A model generated the notes under the pieces. That model ran no database searches and was not told the origin of the DNA. It saw only the letters and a program-made list of their open reading frames with translations. The position numbers and the translations under genes were made by a program. DNA of 64,000 nt from Actinokineospora alba. Its GTDB lineage: Bacteria; Actinomycetota; Actinomycetes; Mycobacteriales; Pseudonocardiaceae. Positions within the stretch are counted from its first letter, which is position 1. Each line of letters begins with the position of its first letter. The stretch spans positions 2,170,001 to 2,234,000 of the forward strand of contig NZ_SNXU01000001.1 in NCBI RefSeq assembly GCF_004362515.1, in the 5' to 3' direction. Below, piece after piece: positions 25,420 through 34,841 of the stretch.

Positions 25420-26132
25420 GGTTTCTTGCCTCCGGTGAAGGTCTGCCTGTAGCCCGGACCGTGCACAGTCATGGAGTAGCCCTCGGGGAGGATAGCCGGC
25501 AACAGCACGTCACACCCGAAACGACCCGGACACGGTCGGTTGTTGATGACGACCTCCATATGTCGCCGCGACTCTCGAACCATTCGCGCGGCGAGTTTGA
25601 TCTCGACGTGGGTCACGGCGACAGGCTCGGCGGGAACTGGAATCTCGGCTTCCTGCAATATCCGCCACGCCTCGGCCGAGTCACCGTCGCGCCCACTGAC
25701 TGCTTCATGAATGCGACCCGCTTCGTCCACCCACCGCCCGTGCGTTTTCCTGCCGGTCGGATTCGGCTTGGGCACGGCAGGTGGCAGGGCACTGCCGAGT
25801 TCGGCGACCTTCTCGGGCGATAGCGCTGGGCTTGATGTCCCCACTGAAGAGCTGGTCACTGAGTGGGAGGTGATGCCTGCCCCGATGTCGGTCAGGTATT
25901 TCTCGACACGACCCCTCACGGACACGGCGACTGTGAGGACCTGTCGGAGTTGCTCTTCAGCGTCCTGCAGTTGGCTGACCGCGCCGGGGAGTTCAGGTGC
26001 GTGGCTGCCGTGGGCTGCTTGATCGAGCGCAGCCCGTGACTCCCCCAGCAGGCGAATGGCGTCATTGACGAGCGCGATGGGCAGGTCCGCGAGGGCCTTC
26101 CGAAGTGCGGCACCAAGCTCGGCGACAGACAT
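25407..26132 (-). CDS. SCP1.201/DddA-like deaminase toxin
   Basis: 241 residues. The C-terminal half carries the nucleic-acid deaminase signature: HVE at residues 175-177 (zinc His and catalytic Glu) and the PC...C pair C201 and C207 in NNRPCPGRFGC, followed by LLPAILPEGYSMTV. This arrangement is the SCP1.201-like/DddA branch of bacterial deaminase toxins, which includes double-stranded-DNA cytosine deaminases. Residues 1-85 are all helical (MSVAELGAALRKALADLP...EEQLRQVLTVAVSVRGRVE), a trafficking or dimerisation module; there is no signal peptide. A Ser/Thr linker joins them. Its stop lies within the start of the Imm1 gene. Substrate (dsDNA, ssDNA or RNA) is not deducible. Confidence 0.82.
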   Translation of the reverse strand: MSVAELGAALRKALADLPIALVNDAIRLLGESRAALDQAAHGSHAPELPGAVSQLQDAEEQLRQVLTVAVSVRGRVEKYLTDIGAGITSHSVTSSSVGTSSPALSPEKVAELGSALPPAVPKPNPTGRKTHGRWVDEAGRIHEAVSGRDGDSAEAWRILQEAEIPVPAEPVAVTHVEIKLAARMVRESRRHMEVVINNRPCPGRFGCDVLLPAILPEGYSMTVHGPGYRQTFTGGKKPWWR

Positions 26133-26151
26133 TTCTGCCGCCTCCCGGGAG

Positions 26152-26331
26152 CTAGTCGCGAGCCAGATGCGTGATGAAGGTGGACCAGGTTTCGGTGGTC
26201 ACGGTGACGGTCGGACCCGTGACGTTCTTGGAATCCCGGATTCCAGCGAGATCGAGATCGAGCGAGACCTCGACGCAGGAGCCTTCGGGAACATCGCTAA
26301 AGCTGCTCTTGCGCCACCTGGCTCGCGTCAT
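26152..26331 (-). CDS. DUF397 family small protein
   Basis: 59 residues. It starts TRARWRKSSFSD...GSCVEVSLDL, continues AGIRDSKNVTGPTVTVTTETWSTFI and ends HLARD, which is the DUF397 signature. DUF397 proteins are encoded next to XRE regulators with DUF5753 across actinomycetes, where the pair resembles the WhiJ-type regulatory modules. ATG at 26331 overlaps the XRE gene by 35 bases; an upstream in-frame ATG at 26361 is an alternative. Only 19 bases separate its stop from the deaminase gene, so it is part of the same transcript. Confidence 0.85.
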   Translation of the reverse strand: MTRARWRKSSFSDVPEGSCVEVSLDLDLAGIRDSKNVTGPTVTVTTETWSTFITHLARD

Positions 26332-27196
26332 CCCAGCTGCCTTCCGCCCGGTCGTACTCATCCGCCAGCTTGGCGAGGAGCACCCGGGATTCTCCCGCAT
26401 CGAGTGCGAGGCCGGCTAGCTGCCGGTTGAGGGAGCGGTAGGCGCCGACATAGTCGAGGTCTTCCAGGAACAGGCCCCCAACAGGCCCGTCGAGGTAGGC
26501 GAGAGTTCGGTATTTGTGGAAGCCGAACAACTGGAACGGCCCGCCGAGCGAGGCTCGGTCGCGAGCCGATGCGGGCACGATCCGGATCGAGATGTTCCAT
26601 TGGTCGGCGAGGAAGAGCATCGCGAGCAATTGCTCGGTCATGATCCGGTAGGTGCCGACCTCCAACCGCAACGCCCGCTCTTGGATGAAGAAGATGAACT
26701 TGGCTGGGTTGTTGCGAAACAGGATGCGCTGCCGCTCCATCCGCGCTTGCACCCGCGCCGCGCGGTGTTCCTCCGAGATGTCTGCGCGGGCGAACAAGGC
26801 GCGGGCGTAGGCCTCGGTCTGCAACAGACCAGGGATCAACTCCGGCTCATAGCTGACGGACTTGCTCGCGCTGCTCTCGTGAAAGATCAGTGATCGCAGC
26901 GAATCGCCCATCCATTGCCCGTGCGGGCACAGCCAGTACCCGCGATCATCGTTGGTCGCCCGGCAGGCGTCGATCAGTTTCCGCACGTCCTTGTAGTGGG
27001 CCCCGCAGGCCGCCATGTAGTGCACGACTTCGGTTTCCGTCGTCGTCCCGCGGTACCCGGTCTCCAGCCGGTGCAAGCAGGCCGTGGAGTACCCGAGCTT
27101 CGGGCTGAGTTGGCGCAGGGTCAGGCCCGCGGCCTCCCGGTATCCCCGCAGAAGATCGCCCAGCTCACGCGCGCCCGCTCGGTTCCTCGCTCCCAT
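26297..27196 (-). CDS. XRE-family regulator with DUF5753 (WhiJ-like)
   Basis: 299 residues. N-terminal HTH_31 domain (LGDLLRGYREAAGLTLRQLS...YSTACLHRLETGYRGT) followed by the DUF5753 effector domain (YEPELIPGLLQTEAYARAL, ERQRILFRNNPAKFIFFIQERAL, ISIRIVPASA...GPFQLFGF). This is the classic actinobacterial partner of DUF397. Such pairs act as local repressors. ATG at 27196 is chosen; an in-frame GTG nine bases upstream is possible. First gene of an operon with DUF397, deaminase toxin and Imm1, so it likely controls toxin expression, an arrangement not standard for polymorphic toxins. The region appears less GC-rich than its neighbours, suggesting horizontal acquisition. Confidence 0.87.
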   Translation of the reverse strand: MGARNRAGARELGDLLRGYREAAGLTLRQLSPKLGYSTACLHRLETGYRGTTTETEVVHYMAACGAHYKDVRKLIDACRATNDDRGYWLCPHGQWMGDSLRSLIFHESSASKSVSYEPELIPGLLQTEAYARALFARADISEEHRAARVQARMERQRILFRNNPAKFIFFIQERALRLEVGTYRIMTEQLLAMLFLADQWNISIRIVPASARDRASLGGPFQLFGFHKYRTLAYLDGPVGGLFLEDLDYVGAYRSLNRQLAGLALDAGESRVLLAKLADEYDRAEGSWDDASQVAQEQL

Positions 27197-27329
27197 TGGA
27201 CACACGCTAGGGAAACCACACGTCTCCGCGCGCTACTTCGCAGGGCAATCCACCCCATCGCGCTAGCTGTTTCACCCCGAGAGAATTTGAGAAAGACCGC
27301 CGTCGCCGCAGCGAAAATTGCAGCTGTCG

Positions 27330-27365
27330 ACAGCAAAAGTTACGCCTAGGCGTAACTTTTGCTGT
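27330..27365. terminator. Perfect 36-bp palindrome, bidirectional terminator at the thiE 3' end
   Basis: Two 18-base arms (27330-27347 and 27348-27365) meet with no spacer. The centre is TTACGCCTAGGCGTAA flanked by AAAAG and CTTTT, so each strand has a stem followed by a T-rich run. It starts 2 bases after the thiE stop on the minus strand. The intrinsic terminator reading is strong; it can also stop transcripts from the other side. Confidence 0.8.
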
Positions 27366-27367
27366 GT

Positions 27368-28027
27368 CTACCGTGCGGGGTTGTCGGTCAAACGGGTGAC
27401 AAGCGCTTGCGCGGCGGCTTTCGGGTCTTCGGCCTCAGTGATCGCCCGGACGACCACCACCCGTGTCGCTCCAGCCGCAAGGACCTCCGGCAGTCGCTCG
27501 CCGTCGATGCCGCCGATGGCGAACCACGGGCGCTCCGGAGCCATCGCCGCGGTCGCGCGGACCAGGTCTAGGCCGGGGGCGGTTCGGCCGGGCTTGGTGG
27601 GGGTGGGCCAGCAGGGGCCGGTGCAGAAGTAGTCGACGCCCGGTTCGGACGACGCCGCTGTGGCCTGTGCCACATCGTGGGTCGAGCGGCCGATCACGAC
27701 CTCGTCCCCGACGATGCGCCGAGCCAACGCGACCGGGATGTCGTCCTGACCCAGGTGCAGCACGTCCGCTTGGGCGGCCAACGCGACGTCCGCGCGGTCG
27801 TTCACCGACAACAGGGCGCCGCGGGCGGCGCAGACCTCCGCCAGCTCGGCCAACACACGCAGCTCGGGGCCTGCTTCTAGTGACTTGTCTCGCAGCTGGA
27901 CGATGTCCACGCCACCCGCGATGGCCGCGTCGACGAACTTAGCGAGGTCCGGGCGGTTGGGAGTGCACAGGTAGAGGCGGGCTTCACTGAGCTTCCGCCT
28001 GATCTGGTCACCATCAAGTCCTGGCAT
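27368..28027 (-). CDS. thiE: Thiamine-phosphate synthase
   Basis: 219 residues. It joins HMP-PP and thiazole phosphate to thiamine phosphate. The TIM-barrel motifs are present: IVQLRDKSLEAG (pyrophosphate/Mg binding), LLSVNDRADVALAAQADVLHLGQDD (Mg site), IGRSTHD, the VDYFCTGPCWPTPTKPG phosphate loop and WFAIGGIDGERLPEVLAAGATRVVVVRAI. Normal length for ThiE. Divergent from the thiO-thiS-thiG operon with a palindrome in the short promoter region; it is not itself preceded by a TPP riboswitch on its own strand, as its start lies only ~35 bases from the riboswitch of the opposite operon. Confidence 0.95.
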   Translation of the reverse strand: MPGLDGDQIRRKLSEARLYLCTPNRPDLAKFVDAAIAGGVDIVQLRDKSLEAGPELRVLAELAEVCAARGALLSVNDRADVALAAQADVLHLGQDDIPVALARRIVGDEVVIGRSTHDVAQATAASSEPGVDYFCTGPCWPTPTKPGRTAPGLDLVRATAAMAPERPWFAIGGIDGERLPEVLAAGATRVVVVRAITEAEDPKAAAQALVTRLTDNPAR

Positions 28028-28034
28028 GAAGCTG

Positions 28035-28052
28035 ACCGTAGTGCGCTACGGT
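28035..28052. promoter_or_regulatory. Palindromic operator candidate between thiE and thiO
   Basis: ACCGTAG-TGCG-CTACGGT is a perfect 7-bp inverted repeat centred in the ~34-base divergent promoter region between the thiE start and the thiO riboswitch. It is well placed to bind a regulator that would act on both directions. No regulator is identified. Confidence 0.5.
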
Positions 28053-28061
28053 GAAGGCTGG

Positions 28062-28147
28062 TCGCACGGGAGTCCGGGTACGGGCTGAGAGGGAGCTGGA
28101 TCGCTCCGACCGTCGAACCTGATCCGGGTCATGCCGGCGCAGGGAGC
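28062..28147 (+). ncRNA. TPP riboswitch (THI element) of thiO-thiS-thiG
   Basis: The conserved elements are in order: GGGAGTCCGGGTACGGG, CTGAGAGG, a variable stem (GAGCTGGATCGCTC), ACCTGATCCGGGTCATG and CCGGCGCAGGGAG. These form the pyrimidine- and pyrophosphate-sensor helices of the TPP aptamer. The terminal AGGGAG is also the best Shine-Dalgarno for thiO, so TPP binding likely blocks translation initiation. Confidence 0.93.
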
Positions 28148-28150
28148 GTG

Positions 28151-29281
28151 ATGGTGGTGGAAGACATGCGTGACGAGCGCGTCGCCGTTGTGGGCGGTGG
28201 CGTTATCGGGCTGTCCGTGGCCTGGCGGCTCGCCGAGTCCGGGTACCCGGTCGTCCTGATCGATCCCTCGCCGACTCGGGGGGCTTCCTGGGTTGCCGGT
28301 GGGATGTTGGCGCCGGTCACCGAGTCCTGGCCGGGCGAGGAAGACGTGCTCGCTCTCGGTGCCGAATCGCTTACGCAGTGGCCTGGGTTCGCCCAACAGC
28401 TACAGCCCTTCGGCGAGATCGGCCTGCGGACCGAGGGAACCCTCGCGCTGGCGCTGGACTCCGCGGACGTCGGCACGCTCGACGTCCTCGCCGACCACCT
28501 GCACAACCTGGGCCGTGAAGTCGACCGGCTCACCGGCAGGCAGGTCCGGGCGCTGGAGCCGACCGTCGGACCGAAAGTCCGAAGTGGAATCTCCGTGCCC
28601 GGCGATCTTGCCGTGGACAACAGAAACCTTCTCCTCGCCTTGCGGCAAGCCGCCATCGGGGCCGGGGTCCAGTTCGTGGCCGAGCGGGCGACGGCGGTCC
28701 GGCCAGGGATGGTGGAGCTCGGCGAGTCCTTTATGGACTGCTCGGTGGCGGTCATCGCCGCAGGCGCCTGGAGCACTGGACTGCACCCGGCCCTCGAATC
28801 CGTGACGCGCCCGGTGAAGGGCGAGATCCTGCGGCTGCGCACCCGGCACGGCACGCTTCCCTTGCCCACGCGGACAATTCGCGCGCACGTCGAGTCGCGG
28901 CCGGTCTACCTGGTTCCACGGGCCGACGGTGAACTCGTGCTCGGCGCGACCCAGCACGAGGTGGGCTACGACGAGGACGTGACCGTCGGCGGCGTCCGTG
29001 ACCTGCTCTCCGACGCCGAACAAGTGTTGCCGGGCATCGCCGAGTACGCGCTCACCGAGTGCGCCGCAGGCTTGCGGGCGGGCAGCAAGGACAACCTGCC
29101 GCTCATCGGCTGGCTCGAACCCGGCGTGCTCGCCGCCACCGGACACCACCGCAACGGCCTGCTGCTGGCCCCGGCGACCGCCGCCGCGGTCCTCGCCATC
29201 CTGCGCGACGGCGCGGCCCCCGACTACGCACGGGCGGCCGACCCGTCCCGTTTCCGGACCACGCAAGGAAGGACGCGATGA
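28151..29281 (+). CDS. thiO: Glycine oxidase for thiazole synthesis
   Basis: 376 residues, FAD-dependent DAO family. It oxidises glycine to the imine needed by ThiG. The dinucleotide loop VAVVGGGVIGLSVAWRLAESG lies at the N-terminus, and FAD contacts occur near GASWVAGGMLAPV and at the C-terminus (AGLRAGSKDNLPLIG, GHHRNGLLLAPATA). The ATG at 28151 uses the AGGGAG at the end of the riboswitch; GTG 28148 and ATG 28166 are alternatives. First gene of the TPP-controlled operon; its stop overlaps thiS (ATGA). Confidence 0.92.
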   Translation: MVVEDMRDERVAVVGGGVIGLSVAWRLAESGYPVVLIDPSPTRGASWVAGGMLAPVTESWPGEEDVLALGAESLTQWPGFAQQLQPFGEIGLRTEGTLALALDSADVGTLDVLADHLHNLGREVDRLTGRQVRALEPTVGPKVRSGISVPGDLAVDNRNLLLALRQAAIGAGVQFVAERATAVRPGMVELGESFMDCSVAVIAAGAWSTGLHPALESVTRPVKGEILRLRTRHGTLPLPTRTIRAHVESRPVYLVPRADGELVLGATQHEVGYDEDVTVGGVRDLLSDAEQVLPGIAEYALTECAAGLRAGSKDNLPLIGWLEPGVLAATGHHRNGLLLAPATAAAVLAILRDGAAPDYARAADPSRFRTTQGRTR

Positions 29282-29478
29282 GGATCGAGCTCAACGGCAG
29301 CCCCCGCGAGGTCGCCGACGGAACCACGATCGCCGACCTGCTCACCGCGCTCCAGTTGCCCGCCAACGGAATCGCGGTCGCGCTCGACGGCGAGGTGGTG
29401 CCCCGCGCCGACCATGCCCGGGCGCCGGTGTCCGAGGGCTCTGTCGTGGAGATCCTGACCGCTGTGCAGGGAGGCTGA
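29278..29478 (+). CDS. thiS: Sulfur carrier protein ThiS
   Basis: 66 residues, ubiquitin-like fold. It ends in the di-glycine tail (AVQGG) that is adenylated by ThiF and thiocarboxylated to donate sulfur to the thiazole. The N-terminal MRIELNGSPREVADGTTIADLLTAL and VALDGEVVPRADHA are typical. Translation is coupled to thiO by ATGA overlap; one base separates its stop from thiG. The adenylating enzyme ThiF is not in the window. Confidence 0.95.
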   Translation: MRIELNGSPREVADGTTIADLLTALQLPANGIAVALDGEVVPRADHARAPVSEGSVVEILTAVQGG

Positions 29479-29479
29479 C

Positions 29480-30235
<756 letters not shown>

Positions 30236-30264
30236 ATCGCCGGTCGCGCGCGGCACAATGAGGT

Positions 30265-30711
30265 ATGACATCGGACGCCGAGCAGACCGCGGGTGACGTT
30301 CCCGCGCGTCTCTACCTGGCCATCGGGCGACTGTCCCGGTCGCTGCGCCGGTCGGGCAGCCCCGGCCTCGGGCACGGCTCGATCTCCGCGCTGTCGACCC
30401 TGGTCGCCTGCGGTGAGCTCCGATTGGGCGACCTCGCGGGCAAGGAAGGCGTGGCCGCCCCCACCATGTCGCGGATCGTCGCGAGCCTGGTCGAGTCCGG
30501 CCTCGCCCGCCGCGAACCGGACGTCGCCGACCGGCGCGCGTTCCTGGTCCAGGCGACCGAGGAAGGCGAACGCGTCGTCTCCGGTGTCCGCTCGACGCGG
30601 GTCCACGAACTCGGCCGCAGGCTGGAACGGCTGCCCGCCGACCAGCTGGAACGCCTGGTCGCGGCCATCCCGGTCCTCGAAGCCCTGTTGGCCGAGGAAC
30701 AGAAGCCCTAA
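30265..30711 (+). CDS. MarR-family transcriptional regulator
   Basis: 148 residues. The winged HTH reads LRLGDLAGKEGVAAPTMSRIVASLVESGLARREPDVADRRAFLVQATEEGERVV, with flanking dimerisation helices (LYLAIGRLSRSLRRSG at the N-terminus and LERLVAAIPVLEALLAEE at the C-terminus). ATG at 30265, just 29 bases after thiG in the same direction, so it could be on the thi transcript. Target and ligand are unknown. Overlaps the convergent channel gene by 4 bases. Confidence 0.86.
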   Translation: MTSDAEQTAGDVPARLYLAIGRLSRSLRRSGSPGLGHGSISALSTLVACGELRLGDLAGKEGVAAPTMSRIVASLVESGLARREPDVADRRAFLVQATEEGERVVSGVRSTRVHELGRRLERLPADQLERLVAAIPVLEALLAEEQKP

Positions 30712-31517
30712 CGCTTCTCGGCGAGTGCCCGCATCGCGGTGACCTCTTCGCGCAGTGCCCGGATCTCGGTGAGCAGCAGCTGGTCGGACGCGGCCTGGGC
30801 GGCGGCGTTCTTTTCCTCCGCCTCCAGTACGTCCTCGGTCATCTCGTTCTCCATCCCGCCCACCACGACGGCGATGAACAGGTTGAGCACCGCGAAGCTC
30901 GACACGAGGATGTAGACGACGAAGAAGATCCACGCCATCGGCTGCTCTTTCATCAGCTCCCGGGCGATGTCCGGCCACGCCTCCCCGGTCATGACCTGGA
31001 ACAGGGTGAACAGCGAGGTGCCGAGGTCGCCGAAGTTCTCCGGCTGGATCGAACCGAACATCTTGGTCGCCATCACCCCGGCGACGTAGAGCACCAGCGC
31101 CAGCAACGCCATGATCGACAGCAGTCCCGGGACCGACCGCAGCAGGCCGCTCACGACCCGCCGCATCGCGGGCACCATCGAGATCAGGCGCAGCATCCGC
31201 AGCACGCGCATGGCGCGCAGCACCGAGAACGGACCGCTCGTGGGCACCACCGCGATCCCGATGATGATCAGGTCGAAGACGTTCCACGGGTCGCGGAAGA
31301 ACCGCCAGCCGAAGCCGTAGAGCCGCAACGTGAGTTCGATGACGAAGATGGCGAGCGCCGCGCGGTCCAGGAAAGTCAGGACGGTGCCGAACTGGCCGAC
31401 CATCGCTCTCGAGGTCTCCAGGCCGAGTGTGACGGCGTTGAGGAGGATGACCGCGATGATGAACTGCTGGAACCGTCGGTGCGTGACGAGTACCCGGATG
31501 GCTTCGCGCGTGATCAC
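30708..31517 (-). CDS. BacNav-like voltage-gated cation channel
   Basis: 269 residues, six transmembrane segments. S1 is FIIAVILLNAVTLGLE, S2 AALAIFVIELTLRLY, S3 FDLIIIGIAVVP, and S4 carries four Arg at every third position (R101, R104, R107, R110 in VLRAMRVLRMLRLI). S5 and S6 flank a pore loop FTLFQVMTGEAWPD. The selectivity filter is TGEAW where NaChBac has TLESW; the Glu is kept but the second residue is Gly. A C-terminal coiled coil (EEKNAAAQAASDQLLLTEIRALREEV) fits the tetramerisation helix of BacNav. Ion selectivity cannot be assigned. Sits between the two thi operons with no evident link. Confidence 0.9.
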   Translation of the reverse strand: MITREAIRVLVTHRRFQQFIIAVILLNAVTLGLETSRAMVGQFGTVLTFLDRAALAIFVIELTLRLYGFGWRFFRDPWNVFDLIIIGIAVVPTSGPFSVLRAMRVLRMLRLISMVPAMRRVVSGLLRSVPGLLSIMALLALVLYVAGVMATKMFGSIQPENFGDLGTSLFTLFQVMTGEAWPDIARELMKEQPMAWIFFVVYILVSSFAVLNLFIAVVVGGMENEMTEDVLEAEEKNAAAQAASDQLLLTEIRALREEVTAMRALAEKR

Positions 31518-31526
31518 TCGGACACC

Positions 31527-32356
31527 CTAAGGCGTCAGGAAATCACCGGCGTCGGGAAGCCGCCAGAGCGGCGAGACGGGCCCGACACCGCTGCCGAGCG
31601 GGTACGCCGCCCGCACCGACCGGGTGATGAAGTCCTTGCCCGCCTTGACCGCGCTCACCATGTCGTTGCCCTTGGCGAGCGCCGCGGTGATCGACGACGC
31701 CAGCGTGTCGCCGCTGCCGTGCGTGTGCTTGACGTCGTAGCGCGGGCCGATCAGCTCGATGAAGTCCGTGCCGTCGTAGAGCAGGTCCAGGCACTCGGCG
31801 TCGTCGTACATGTGCCCGCCCTTGACCAGCACCCACCGCGGGCCGAAGTCCGCCAACGCCTTCGCCGCGTCGCGTTGCTGCTCGCGGGTGCGGACGTCGA
31901 GGCCGGTCAGCAGTCGCACCTCGTCGAGGTTGGGCGTGATCAGGCTGGCCCGGGGGAACAGCTCGGTGCGGATCGCGTCGAGCGCTTCCCCGGCCAGCAG
32001 AGGGTTTCCGTGCATGGACGCGGCGACCGGGTCGATCACCAGCGGGATGCCGGACCGTCCGATGTGGACTCGGTCGCAGGCGGCGGCCACCGCGGAGATG
32101 ATCTCCGCGGTGGCCAGCATGCCCGTCTTCGCCGCCTGCACGCCGATGTCGGCGGCGACCGCCTCGATCTGCGCGGCCACCACCTCCGGCGGGATGGTGT
32201 GGACTCCCGTGACGCCAAGGGAGTTCTGCACCGTCACCGCCGTGATCGCGGTCATCCCGTGGACCCCGCAGGCGAAGAACGTCCGCAGGTCGGCCTGGAT
32301 GCCCGCGCCACCGCCGGAATCCGATCCGGCGATGGTCAGCGTGCGAGGCGGGGTGA

Positions 32357-32360
<4 letters not shown>
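31527..32360 (-). CDS. thiD: Hydroxymethylpyrimidine (phosphate) kinase
   Basis: 277 residues, ribokinase fold. It phosphorylates HMP and HMP-P to HMP-PP. It opens LTIAGSDSGGGAGIQADLRTF, has VQNSLGVTGVH, VAAQIEAVAADIGVQAAKTGML, DPVAASMHG, ITPNLDEVRLLTG, WVLVKGGHM and the anion hole HTHGSGDTLASSI. The GTG start overlaps the thiC stop (GTGA); this fixes the start despite an open frame extending into thiC. Forms an operon thiC-thiD under a TPP riboswitch. Confidence 0.94.
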
Positions 32361-34012
<1,652 letters not shown>

Positions 34013-34020
34013 CGGAAATC

Positions 34021-34122
34021 CTCCCTACGCCGGCATTACCCGGTCAGGTTCATCGGTCGGCGGCACCGGGTCCAAGACGTGGACACCAGCCGCCCTCTCA
34101 GCCCGCCATGGCGCGAGCTCCC
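34021..34122 (-). ncRNA. TPP riboswitch (THI element) of thiC-thiD
   Basis: Read on the minus strand: GGGAGCTCGCGCCATGGCGG, GCTGAGAGGGC, a long variable arm, AACCTGACCGGGTAATG and CCGGCGTAGGGAGGA. These are the conserved TPP aptamer blocks. The end AGGGAGGA coincides with the thiC ribosome site eight bases before the start, implying translational control. Confidence 0.94.
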
Positions 34123-34199
34123 GCGTTCTTTTGTGCAGTTGTCTACTCGAACCTAGTCGGCGGACGCGGCGTTGCCAACCGAGCACTAATCTTCCTCAC

Positions 34200-34841
34200 A
34201 TGCCGCAGCCGTACCCGCCGGGAGCCCGGCGCCTCGGACGACCTGACTCGGCCGTTCCCTGCGCCTCGTGCGGCGAACTGCTGGGCCGCGGTTACCTGGC
34301 GTGCGCGACCTGCACGGAGCGTGTGGACGCCTACTGGAAAGCGGACTGGGCCGCGCTGCTCGACACCGAGGGCGTCGTCGCGGGCGACCCCGAGGAGCGG
34401 GACCTGGTGGCCCGCGTCTTCGGCGCCGAACCGGGCGCCTTCCCGTGGACCTGCACCGACTGGGCGCTGCGGCTCACCGTCTGCCCGACCTGCCGGGCCG
34501 AACTGGGCACCGGCGACAGCGGCTGCCTGGCCTGCGCGGGCGCCGACCAGGCCCGGTGGGCGTGGGACTACGCCGCGATGCCCACGGCGATGACGTACAA
34601 CGAGCACTCCCTGCGCGTCACCGTCGCCGGTCTGCGCGCCGCCCACCGCAGGCGGGACAGCCAGGTGTCCTACTGGCGGTTGTCGCTGCCGTTCCTGCTC
34701 ACCGGCGAGCCGATCAGCAAGGTCCAGGCCCAGCGGGTGCGCACCTTCTTGTTGGCAGGCCGCGAGGACGAACTGACCTCGGCCGCCTCGTACGCCGAGA
34801 TGGCCGCCCTGCCCGACCTGCCATGGCGAGCCTTGGCCTAG
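34200..34841 (+). CDS. Hypothetical protein with two zinc-ribbon-like Cys clusters
   Basis: 213 residues. The N-terminal half contains CASCGELLGRGYLACATC and CPTCRAELGTGDSGCLAC, two CxxC...CxxC knuckles suggestive of structural zinc. The second half has a WRLSLPFLLTGEPISKVQAQRVRTFL helical region ending LPDLPWRALA. No recognised family. The ATG at 34200 is chosen because the frame upstream enters the riboswitch and thiC promoter on the opposite strand. It is convergent with the DUF2332 gene (4-base overlap). Function unknown. Confidence 0.6.
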   Translation: MPQPYPPGARRLGRPDSAVPCASCGELLGRGYLACATCTERVDAYWKADWAALLDTEGVVAGDPEERDLVARVFGAEPGAFPWTCTDWALRLTVCPTCRAELGTGDSGCLACAGADQARWAWDYAAMPTAMTYNEHSLRVTVAGLRAAHRRRDSQVSYWRLSLPFLLTGEPISKVQAQRVRTFLLAGREDELTSAASYAEMAALPDLPWRALA

